DNA of 64,000 nt from Paenibacillus castaneae. GTDB lineage: Bacteria; Bacillota; Bacilli; Paenibacillales; Paenibacillaceae. Both the position numbers and the translations under genes were made by a program. The notes under the pieces were generated by a model. The model worked only from the letters and a program-made list of their open reading frames with translations. It searched no databases and was not told the origin of the DNA. This document shows, one piece after another, positions 33,670-40,967 of this stretch (position 1 is its first letter; each line of letters begins with the position of its first letter). The DNA lies in the NCBI RefSeq assembly GCF_002884445.1, contig NZ_KZ614144.1, forward strand, positions 2,618,290-2,682,289, read 5' to 3'.

Positions 33670-33752
33670 ACAGTATGGTTTCTCTCCACTCCTATCCAAA
33701 AACTTAGCCCTCAACATGAGCGCTGGCCACCCCTCGGGGTGGCTTTTTTTTT
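33670..33752 (+). ncRNA. Candidate free-standing small RNA of about 83 nt
   Basis: The consensus promoter at 33635 is followed after about 55 bases by a terminator: GCCACCCC (33726-33733), a 2-base loop, GGGGTGGC (33736-33743) and nine T. No open frame with a ribosome binding site lies between. The next plus-strand gene is over 1 kb away and the intervening gene is on the minus strand, so this is not a leader. The single-stranded part is pyrimidine-rich (TCTCTCCACTCCTATCC), as in C-rich regulatory RNAs of Firmicutes; function inferred only. Confidence 0.65.
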
Positions 33753-33915
33753 GTATTATTAGGGCAGCTAGAATTATCTGGTTGGATTTTTTTAGGTGTC
33801 TTATGATGGGCGCTAACCGGGAGAACGGGTGGAACATATTATGGAAGACATCATCATAGCTAGAATAGTGCAATGTATATATATTAATTTGAAGTATTAA
33901 TCTATTTCTTAGGAT

Positions 33916-33965
33916 GGAATGTAATTTGAAGTGCGGCACCCGAGAAAAAAAGTGCATGATTACAT
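33916..33965 (+). mobile_element. Left-end remnant of an IS30-family element
   Basis: GGAATGTAATTTGAAGTG followed by CGGCACCCGAGAAAA aligns base by base with the left end of the IS30-type remnant at 36856, differing at a few positions. No right end or transposase is seen here. The rest of 33753-34054 holds nothing else I recognise. Confidence 0.5.
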
Positions 33966-34054
33966 GAGACTCCAACCTGGTCATTGATTGCCGACTATGG
34001 TATAGAATGCGATGGAATTCCTTAAAAAAATGCCGGATATTAATTACTTAATAT

Positions 34055-34606
34055 TCACAGGAAATCCTTTCCTTGATCGCTATCGTTGTAAATGGAGATG
34101 AGAACTATCGCAATGTCCTCACCTATATTTCTAACTAAATGAGGCGTGCAGGCATTCCAGCTGTAAGAGTCACCTTCCCCAAATTCATCCTTATCTTCTC
34201 CCTGTTCGGCGTAGATTCTCCCCTTGACAACAAAATGAACTTCTTCTCCCTCATGCGCATGCGGGACATCTCCTGTTGAAGTGCCGGGAGGGAATTCGAC
34301 GAGTCTCATACGTACGTTTTTTGTAGAACTTAATTGCTCTACTTTTATATTCATAATCCCGTTTTGCGTGATCTGTCGTTCTTCCTTGCGGACGATATTC
34401 ATTCGTTCTTCTTGTCGCAGGAGCAAATAAGCCAAAGGTACCTTTAAAGCATTAGCAATGCTCTCCAACGTGGAGATAGAAGGTGATGTTTTGTTATTTT
34501 CGACTTGGCTCATGAAGCCTTGTGATAAGCCGGTTTCTTCGCATATTTGAGTGATGGTAATGTTTTTACGCTTACGAATGGTCCGTATGGTAGAGCCGAT
34601 ATTCAT
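34055..34606 (-). CDS. XRE-family regulator with C-terminal cupin
   Basis: 183 residues. Helix-turn-helix (about 7-61, TITQICEETGLSQGFMSQVENNKTSPSISTLESIA) followed by a small cupin beta-barrel (about 108-172) with the metal-like PHAHEGEEVHFVVKG pattern. Such proteins usually repress or activate a neighbouring metabolic gene according to a small molecule bound in the cupin. It is divergent from the VOC dioxygenase and monooxygenase genes, its likely targets. A palindrome 24 bases upstream of its ATG may be its operator. Confidence 0.9.
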   Translation of the reverse strand: MNIGSTIRTIRKRKNITITQICEETGLSQGFMSQVENNKTSPSISTLESIANALKVPLAYLLLRQEERMNIVRKEERQITQNGIMNIKVEQLSSTKNVRMRLVEFPPGTSTGDVPHAHEGEEVHFVVKGRIYAEQGEDKDEFGEGDSYSWNACTPHLVRNIGEDIAIVLISIYNDSDQGKDFL

Positions 34607-34629
34607 ATAGAATTCACCTCGAAGGTATA

Positions 34630-34642
34630 TTTGTAATACAAA
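34630..34642. promoter_or_regulatory. Palindromic operator candidate in the XRE/VOC divergent region
   Basis: TTTGTA A TACAAA, a perfect 13-base palindrome between the XRE start (34606) and the promoter for the divergent operon. Confidence 0.45.
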
Positions 34643-34670
34643 ATATAAATTAATAATAACGATATTCTTG

Positions 34671-34699
34671 TTGACATGCTATATCGAAGTGCTTTATAT
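34671..34699 (+). promoter_or_regulatory. Promoter of the CatE-like / monooxygenase operon
   Basis: TTGACA (34671-34676) and TTATAT (34694-34699) are 17 bases apart, reading toward the VOC gene at 34827. The remaining spacer is AT-rich with repeats of AATATTGT. Confidence 0.6.
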
Positions 34700-34826
34700 T
34701 AGTGATACATAAAATATATTGTTATTAGTAATATTGTGAAAAAGGATTGAGGCGATCGTGAAGCTGGTTATTTTTTGAATAAACACATTTTACGACAATT
34801 AATTTCAGGACGAGGAGGCATTTCAA

Positions 34827-35675
34827 ATGAATTTTCATAGCGAGCCTAGCACATTTGTAAGCCAAGTGAATCTCAAGGTTTCGAACTTGGAGCGATCACT
34901 TTCTTTCTATCAAGAGGTTATTGGATTTAAAATTCTGAGCCAAACTGAAACAAAAGCGGATCTAACCGCAGATGGAAAAAAAACACTGCTTACGATAGAG
35001 CAGCCCGAGCATGTTAAACCTAAGCAAAAAAGTACGACAGGCATATATCATTTTGCACTATTGCTGCCTGAACGCTCTGATTTGGCGGGTATTGTGAGAC
35101 ACTTTGTGCAACTGGGATTGCGGATTGGATCTGCGGACCATCTTGTAAGTGAAGCATTGTATTTAGCGGACCCGGATGGCAATGAAATTGAAATTTATAT
35201 TGACCGCAATCCTTCTGTTTGGAGTTGGAGTGATGGCGAAGTAGCAATGGCCACTGATCCATTGGATTTCAGAAATCTTTTGTCCAGTGAGCAAGAAAAA
35301 ACGTGGAACGGACTGCCGACTGGTACGATTATGGGTCATATCCATCTACATGTATCGCAGTTGGATGAAGCCGAACAATTTTACACACAAGGACTCGGTT
35401 TTGAAGTAGTGAACCGTTTTGGAGCACAAGCACTATTCATCTCAACCGGGAAATATCACCATCATATCGGTCTAAATACATGGGCGGGTATTGGTGCCCC
35501 TCCTCCTGCTCCAAATAGTGTAGGGCTTGAATCATATCTACTTGTGTTTCCTAATGAGGAAGCAAGAGGTCGTATTATTGCTCAGCTAAGAAATATCGGT
35601 GCAACCGTTCAGGAGAAGAACGGCTTCTATGTCACTGCGGATCCTTCAGGCAATCAGATTCAACTTCACGTTTAA
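34827..35675 (+). CDS. catE: CatE-like catechol 2,3-dioxygenase (two VOC domains)
   Basis: 282 residues, close to Bacillus CatE (285). Two vicinal-oxygen-chelate domains (about 10-126 and 171-280). Family segments: LERSLSFYQEVIGF, LTADGKKTLL, GIYHFALLLP, EALYLADPDGN and, in the second domain, GHIHLHVSQL and YHHHIGLNTWAG with the likely iron-binding His residues. CatE opens catechol rings and protects against catechol and quinone stress. Co-transcribed with a flavin monooxygenase; regulated most likely by the XRE-cupin protein next to it rather than by a MarR or YodB regulator as in Bacillus. Confidence 0.82.
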   Translation: MNFHSEPSTFVSQVNLKVSNLERSLSFYQEVIGFKILSQTETKADLTADGKKTLLTIEQPEHVKPKQKSTTGIYHFALLLPERSDLAGIVRHFVQLGLRIGSADHLVSEALYLADPDGNEIEIYIDRNPSVWSWSDGEVAMATDPLDFRNLLSSEQEKTWNGLPTGTIMGHIHLHVSQLDEAEQFYTQGLGFEVVNRFGAQALFISTGKYHHHIGLNTWAGIGAPPPAPNSVGLESYLLVFPNEEARGRIIAQLRNIGATVQEKNGFYVTADPSGNQIQLHV

Positions 35676-35731
35676 TCAAGTCTGTGACTGCTGGAGGGCT
35701 ATAACAGCTGTGAAAAGGGGAATGAAATATC

Positions 35732-36808
35732 ATGCAATTAGATGCGAAATCTGAAAAAACAGGAATCGAAATTGGCATTTACACACTTGCCGATCTAGGT
35801 AAAGATCCGCACACGGGGCAGGTGATTAGTTCAAAGCAGCGCATAAAGGAAATTATTGAAGCAGCCAAATTCGCCGATGAAGCTGGACTGGATGTGTTCG
35901 GAGTTGGTGAACATCACCGATTGGACTATGCTGTATCGTCTCCTGCGGTTATTCTAGCAGCGATTGCTCAGCAAACAGAGAGAATTAAACTAACGAGTGC
36001 AACAACGGTGTTAAGCACAGTTGACCCGGTTCGGTTGTTCGAGGATTTTGCGACTTTGGATCTGCTTTCGGATGGACGCGCTGAGATTATAGCGGGTAGA
36101 GGGGCCTTCATAGAATCCTTCCCATTATTCGGTTATGACATTAATGACTATGATGCTTTATTTTCTGAACATCTAGATTTGCTCCTGCAATTAAACGTGA
36201 ATGAGACACTCTCATGGAATGGCCGTTTCCGCTCATCTATAAAAAATGCTGAGATTGCACCTCGTCCAATTCAAAGCGAGCTGCCTGTCTGGGTTGGCGT
36301 TGGCGGCACGCCAGAGAGTGCAGCACGCGCTGGAAAAATGGGAGTTGGCATGGCACTGGCTATTTTAGGTGGCGATCCAAAACGTTTTTTGCCTTTGGTT
36401 AATATTTATCGAAAGGCTGGTGCTGAGGCAGGTCATTCTTCGGATGATCTAAACGTTAGTGTAACTGGGCACACTTATGTCGCGAAAACAACGCAGCAAG
36501 CAAAAAATGAATTTTATCCTTATTATTCTAATTATTGGTCTTATGTGAATAGTCAACGTGGAATGAGCAGCAGGAAAATATCGATTACCGAATTTGAGCA
36601 TATGACAAGTCCTGATACGGCTTTGTTTGTTGGCAGCCCACAGCAAATTGTTGAGAAAATTGTTAGCCAACACGAGATGTTTGGTCATAAACGATTTATT
36701 GCCCAGCTTGACATCGGCGGTTTACCATTTAAAAAAGTAATGGAAGGCATTGAACTGTTAGCCTCTGAAGTAGCTCCTCAAGTTCGAAAAGTAACTAGTA
36801 AATCTTAA
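35732..36808 (+). CDS. Luciferase-like flavin-dependent monooxygenase
   Basis: 358 residues, TIM-barrel luciferase-like family of the Atu2307/SP_0267 type. Family segments: AAKFADEAGLDVFGVGEHHRLDYAVSSPAV split over strands 2-3, TTVLSTVDPVRLFEDFATLDLLS and GRAEIIAGRG. It probably uses reduced FMN to oxygenate a small molecule; the substrate is not visible. It lies 56 bases after the CatE-like gene, which suggests one pathway. A terminator follows at 36821, and an IS30 remnant starts 47 bases after the stop. Confidence 0.85.
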   Translation: MQLDAKSEKTGIEIGIYTLADLGKDPHTGQVISSKQRIKEIIEAAKFADEAGLDVFGVGEHHRLDYAVSSPAVILAAIAQQTERIKLTSATTVLSTVDPVRLFEDFATLDLLSDGRAEIIAGRGAFIESFPLFGYDINDYDALFSEHLDLLLQLNVNETLSWNGRFRSSIKNAEIAPRPIQSELPVWVGVGGTPESAARAGKMGVGMALAILGGDPKRFLPLVNIYRKAGAEAGHSSDDLNVSVTGHTYVAKTTQQAKNEFYPYYSNYWSYVNSQRGMSSRKISITEFEHMTSPDTALFVGSPQQIVEKIVSQHEMFGHKRFIAQLDIGGLPFKKVMEGIELLASEVAPQVRKVTSKS

Positions 36809-36820
36809 ATGTAACAGCTT

Positions 36821-36848
36821 ACCATCCTTCGGGATGGTTTTTTTTTTT
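36821..36848 (+). terminator. Intrinsic terminator after the monooxygenase gene
   Basis: ACCATCC TTCG GGATGGT with a UUCG tetraloop, then about eleven T. Confidence 0.92.
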
Positions 36849-36855
36849 GATAAGT

Positions 36856-37184
36856 CGAATTGTAATATGAAGTGCGACACCTAGAAAAACAAAAGGGATC
36901 ATGCAGGCTTCGTGTAAAATGGAAGTTACCACACCACCCATTTGTACATGAGAAACCAATATGAGCTACTCCCTTCTTAACATAATTGAACGAGCACAAC
37001 TAGAAACGCTGCATCGAGGGCTGGTCATGCCTCAAGATTGAAAGAGCATGACTTCACTTCCGTTACCGATGAGTAACTCCCGGTGCCATTCGCTTGATTA
37101 ACAACCGTCCTCGTAAATGCCTTGGGTGGAGGTCGGCTCACGAAGCCTTCATGGAAGAGGTGTCGCACTTAGCTTGACAATTCG
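36856..37184 (+). mobile_element. Internally deleted IS30-family insertion sequence with both terminal repeats
   Basis: The ends are 27-base inverted repeats: CGAATTGT, six variable bases, AAGTGCGACACCT at 36856-36882, mirrored at 37158-37184. Inside, 36961-37041 encodes a 26-residue start, MSYSLLNIIERAQLETLHR..., that matches the N-terminus of IS30 transposases and then stops. About 37096-37174 encodes the IS30 C-terminus, NNRPRKCLGWRSAHEAF then MEEVSHLA and a stop. Most of the catalytic core is gone. No target duplication is obvious. Confidence 0.85.
36961..37174 (+). pseudogene. IS30-family transposase fragment
   Basis: Only the first 26 codons and the last roughly 26 codons of an IS30-type transposase are readable; between them about 55 bases remain of a gene that normally exceeds 900. 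The start MSYSLLNIIERAQLETLH is the HTH_38 domain start, and RPRKCLGW is the end of the DDE integrase core. Non-functional; it could only be moved by a transposase supplied elsewhere. Confidence 0.8.
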
Positions 37185-37195
37185 TTATTTAAAAA

Positions 37196-37246
37196 CAATA
37201 AAAGGCTGTGCCGCTAGTAGAAAAATCCACTTGAGGCACAGCCCAT
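37196..37246 (-). terminator. Terminator of the sugar ABC importer operon
   Basis: GGCTGTGCC (37204-37212) pairs with GGCACAGCC (37235-37243); on the minus strand the stem is followed by TTTTATT. Confidence 0.8.
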
Positions 37247-37266
37247 CCTTATTGTTAAAGCATCTG

Positions 37267-38820
37267 TTACTTCACTAGACCTTTCTCTTGCTTGAACTTA
37301 TCCCACTGCGCCTCGACTTCCTTCTCAATTTTCTCTTGTCCGGAAGCGACCATTTTTTCCCGATATTTCGGAAGCTCCTTGGCAGGATCAACGGAGCCTG
37401 ACTCTAGAGCGACTTGGTACTCGTTGTTTATTGCCGTAATATTAGCAATCTCGGCTTTAATGTTCTCTTCGTTCACACCGAAGCCGCTTGTAGCAGGGAC
37501 GATAGCGCTGTCGTTCAGCTCGATAGTTCTTTCCCATGTATCTGCAGCTTGGCCGGGCTTCAGATAAGCATTAAACTGATTGCCAAACACCCAATCGCCG
37601 TTCGGAGCATAACCCGAATCTTTAATAGGCTCGATGAATTTATCGTCGGTTTTGTTATAATGCTTTCCTTCAATACCATTACAGATCAAGTTGTAAAGAT
37701 AGGTGTCTGTGTTGAGCAGATTGATCAGCATCAAAGTGCGCTCCGGATTTTTGGAGCTTTTGTTAATGACGTGCATTGCGCCTGCAATACCTGTGAAGTA
37801 ACTGTCGGATATTGGAGCATACACGACTTCATTGCCGCCGTTAACCGTTGTTTCACCTACTTCTCCGCCGGGCTTGGATGTAAACTCCAATGCGACTGCA
37901 ACATTGCCCTTGCTCTTCAGATCGTTAATGTTCTGTATGATAGGAGCATCATCATTAATATAACCGGCTTGGTACCAGCTGCGCATTGTATCGTAATATT
38001 CCTTTTTCTCGTCTAGCATTTGCAGGTTTCCAATATATTTAAGCGATGGATCATCCTTTTTGTAGCTAAGGACCAATCCTTCCCCAACCTTCGTACGATC
38101 CGTGTACAAGCCCCATGAGTTTTGTGCGAGACCGAGTGGAATGATGTCTGGCTCATTTTCTTTCAGCGTCTTCATGAACGGCTCAATGTCCTTGTAGGAT
38201 TGGATCGTGTTAATATCCAAATTATATTTTTCAACGAAACGCTTTTGAATGACTAGACTTTTCGTTTTTGCAGCTACCTGATAGATCGGAAAGCCGTACA
38301 CTTTGCCGTCAACCGCGAGCATATCCGGCCAAAATTTATCGGGTATATTGGCGCGAGCCTCAGGTGCATACTTACTGATCATGTCATCTGTAATTTCCAA
38401 ATAAGCTCCTCTATCAATATACGGTTGATAATTACCGAGCCAGCCCTTCGAGCTCCAAGCTAGGTCAAAGTTTTCGCCTGCGGCCAGCATAGCATTAAGC
38501 TTGGGTTCGTATTCGTCGAAGGTGAGCGGTTTCAGTTCGACGGTTGCATTAATTTTTTCTTTCAAGTATTTGTTGATCTCTTCGTTGACAAGCTTCTGAT
38601 CCGGTCCGGGATTAGAGGAAACGGGATAGATGAAGGTGAGCTTTACTTCAGGCAGCTTAGGTGCATCGGTAGCAGCTGTGTCTGGCGTTTTCTCGCCGGC
38701 ATTGCTTGGCGCATCTGTAGCGTTAGGGGTATTGCCTTTGTTCGAGCATGCCGCGATGATCGTAAAACATAAAACGAGTGCAAACCATTGGACCAGTAGG
38801 GATGCTTTTGTTTTTTTCAA
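37267..38820 (-). CDS. Extracellular solute-binding lipoprotein (LplA-type, sugar ABC importer)
   Basis: 517 residues from TTG 38820, chosen because GGAGGG sits 7 bases upstream; an ATG at 38835 would overlap that site. Signal peptide with lipobox IAAC, Cys25, then a Ser/Thr/Pro linker (about 26-48). Large LplA/LipO-type binding protein of about 500 residues, as in importers of oligosaccharides and polysaccharide fragments. Last gene of the lplB-lplC-binding protein operon; no ATPase gene is present, as usual, because a shared MsmX-type ATPase serves these systems (known for Bacillus). Confidence 0.9.
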   Translation of the reverse strand: MKKTKASLLVQWFALVLCFTIIAACSNKGNTPNATDAPSNAGEKTPDTAATDAPKLPEVKLTFIYPVSSNPGPDQKLVNEEINKYLKEKINATVELKPLTFDEYEPKLNAMLAAGENFDLAWSSKGWLGNYQPYIDRGAYLEITDDMISKYAPEARANIPDKFWPDMLAVDGKVYGFPIYQVAAKTKSLVIQKRFVEKYNLDINTIQSYKDIEPFMKTLKENEPDIIPLGLAQNSWGLYTDRTKVGEGLVLSYKKDDPSLKYIGNLQMLDEKKEYYDTMRSWYQAGYINDDAPIIQNINDLKSKGNVAVALEFTSKPGGEVGETTVNGGNEVVYAPISDSYFTGIAGAMHVINKSSKNPERTLMLINLLNTDTYLYNLICNGIEGKHYNKTDDKFIEPIKDSGYAPNGDWVFGNQFNAYLKPGQAADTWERTIELNDSAIVPATSGFGVNEENIKAEIANITAINNEYQVALESGSVDPAKELPKYREKMVASGQEKIEKEVEAQWDKFKQEKGLVK

Positions 38821-38872
38821 TTTAGAACCCTCCATTTATCATTTGTTTTGTATATGGCACAATAGTCGCTCC

Positions 38873-39763
38873 TTAACCTTTCAAGGAACCTACTGTAATA
38901 CCCTTCACGAAATATTTCTGGAAGAAAGGAAATATAATCAGCATCGGTCCGCCTGCAAGAATGGCCATCGCCATCCTAACGGACAAGGTCGGAAAATTCG
39001 CATACGCCAATTTATCAGCCACTTGGGCAAGCGGGGAATTTGCCAGAAACTCAATTTGGGACAAGATGCGGACAAGCAGAAGCTGAAGCGGGATGTATTT
39101 GTCATTGTCGATAAACAGCAGAGCATAGAACCATTCATTCCAGTAGCCAAAGGCGATGAATAAGCCAAGTGTGGCAAGTGCGGGAGTGGATAGCGGCAAA
39201 ATAATGCCAAAGAAGATCCGGAATTCCTTCGCACCGTCTACCTTTGCTGATTCAATGATTTCCTTCGAAATTTTGTCCATGAAGCCTTTCATGATCATGA
39301 TGTTGAAGGGACTGAGCAGCGTCGGAATAATTATGGCGATTAGGGAGTTTTTCAAATGCAAGTATTGCGTCATCATGATGTAGAACGGAATAAGCCCTCC
39401 GTTAAAAAGCATGGTGAAGAAAATATAGAAGGTTATGGGTCTGTTATAGCGGAAGTCCTTTCGAGAGATTGGATAGGCTGTCATAGCGGTCAGCAAAAGT
39501 GATATGACAGTACCGACAACAGTGATAAGTATAGTTACTAGATAACCCTTAAGCAGCGGGTCGGGCTTCTGGAATACGATGCGGTAGGCTTCCCAGCTCC
39601 ATTCCTTTGGCATGAATTGATAGCCGTTCTGTACAAGGCTGTTCTCGGAGGTCAGAGAAATAATGACAACGAGGACGAATGGCAGTGCGATCATGATGCA
39701 CAAGACAGCTAAGAAAATGTTGATGAAGCCGTTCATGAGGTTAAACCCTTTTGTATTTGGCAT
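38873..39763 (-). CDS. ABC sugar transporter permease (LplC-type)
   Basis: 296 residues, six membrane segments (first at about 10-32). The EAA-loop ESAKVDGAKEFRIFFGIILP that contacts the ATPase is present. CUT1 family, second permease. 17 bases after lplB-type gene and 52 bases before the binding protein. Substrate not readable; the neighbouring beta-helix and unknown hydrolase-like genes suggest plant polysaccharide fragments. Confidence 0.93.
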   Translation of the reverse strand: MPNTKGFNLMNGFINIFLAVLCIMIALPFVLVVIISLTSENSLVQNGYQFMPKEWSWEAYRIVFQKPDPLLKGYLVTILITVVGTVISLLLTAMTAYPISRKDFRYNRPITFYIFFTMLFNGGLIPFYIMMTQYLHLKNSLIAIIIPTLLSPFNIMIMKGFMDKISKEIIESAKVDGAKEFRIFFGIILPLSTPALATLGLFIAFGYWNEWFYALLFIDNDKYIPLQLLLVRILSQIEFLANSPLAQVADKLAYANFPTLSVRMAMAILAGGPMLIIFPFFQKYFVKGITVGSLKG

Positions 39764-39780
39764 AAAAGAACTCCTCCATT

Positions 39781-40758
39781 TTAAAACAGTGCATTATCCT
39801 TATCAGCTCTGCGTACAAGAAAGTTAGCGGATACAACGGTAATGAGCCCAACCACCGATTGAAGGAAACCGACTGCTGCCGCGGAATTAATGTCACCCAA
39901 TTTCGTCAGCGCACGATAAACATACGTATCGATAATGTCCGTCGTCGGGAAGTTTGGTCCCACATTGTTCGGCACAAAATAATGCAATCCGAAGTCACCC
40001 CTGAATATATTGCCGAGTCCTAGAATGAACAAAATAATGACAAGCGGCTTTAGGAGTGGAAGTGTAATGCGCCACATCATTTGAATGCGGGAAGCGCCAT
40101 CCAGCCTTGCAGCCTCATAATAATCCGTGTTGATCCCGGTAATGCCTGCGTAATAGACGAGGGTAGAGAAGCCAATTCCTTTCCATAAAGCGACAAGCGG
40201 CAGGATAAAGATCCACGGGGTTGTCTCCAGGTACCACTTATGCGGCTCGAATCCGAACCAACCGATGATTGTATTGAGGTACCCGCCCTTATGATCGAGG
40301 AAGGCGTTCGTAATATAGCCCACAAGCACAAAGGAGATAAAGTAAGGCAAAAACATCGTTGTTTGGTAAATCTTAATTAATCGCCCGTTCAGCTCATTGA
40401 GCAGGAGTGCAAGCAGCAGGGCAGCGACAGTGCCAAGTACAATGTAGCTAATATTGTAAAGCAAAGTATTGCGGATAATCCGGATGGCATCCTGCGCTTT
40501 GAAAAGAAATTCAAAGTTGTTAAAGCCGACCCATTTGCTGCCGAAGATGCCTTGGTCATACCTGAAATACTTGTAAGCTAATATTAGCCCGATCATAGGG
40601 ATGTAGGCGATGACGAATTTGAATAATATGCCTGGCATAGCGAGCAGCAGCAATTCTCGATTTTTGTTCAAATGCTTCCATTCCTTGCTTAGCCATCTTG
40701 GTGCTGGCGGCTGTTTCTCCGCCTTCATGACTGGTGCATCGAGTTCTGTTTCGGCCAC
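39781..40758 (-). CDS. ABC sugar transporter permease (LplB-type)
   Basis: 325 residues with an N-terminal polar extension (1-30) typical of LplB, then six membrane segments. EAA-loop EAARLDGASRIQMMWRITLP. First gene of the importer operon, downstream of the membrane AraC regulator on the same strand. The 209-base gap upstream contains a terminator of the regulator (40912-40945) and AT-rich sequence suited to a promoter. Confidence 0.93.
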   Translation of the reverse strand: MAETELDAPVMKAEKQPPAPRWLSKEWKHLNKNRELLLLAMPGILFKFVIAYIPMIGLILAYKYFRYDQGIFGSKWVGFNNFEFLFKAQDAIRIIRNTLLYNISYIVLGTVAALLLALLLNELNGRLIKIYQTTMFLPYFISFVLVGYITNAFLDHKGGYLNTIIGWFGFEPHKWYLETTPWIFILPLVALWKGIGFSTLVYYAGITGINTDYYEAARLDGASRIQMMWRITLPLLKPLVIILFILGLGNIFRGDFGLHYFVPNNVGPNFPTTDIIDTYVYRALTKLGDINSAAAVGFLQSVVGLITVVSANFLVRRADKDNALF

Positions 40759-40911
40759 TTATGATCTCCTCCATCTGAAGCGTTCCTGTTCTGATGCCCA
40801 TCATGCCATGAAGCAATGGCGATGAATAGAATAGGTTTTGCGAATCACTGTAATTTGCGAGTGTAAAATATTCGATTTTATGAAAATTTGCAAATGAGGG
40901 GCATAAGAGAA

Positions 40912-40945
40912 GCCCTTCACTCACTGAAAGCAGTGAATGAAGGGC
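40912..40945 (-). terminator. Terminator of the AraC-family regulator
   Basis: GCCCTTCA and TGAAGGGC with inner CACTG / CAGTG over AAAG form a stem; on the minus strand TTCTCTTA follows. Confidence 0.8.
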
Positions 40946-40967
40946 CTGTAATGGACTATAAGAAGTC

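Noticed and set aside
33632..33859. 75-residue coding frame over the small-RNA candidate
   Set aside because: It starts inside the promoter, crosses the terminator and T run, and has no ribosome binding site.
37414..38016. 200-residue plus-strand open frame
   Set aside because: Lies entirely antisense to the solute-binding lipoprotein, no ribosome binding site, no recognisable motif.
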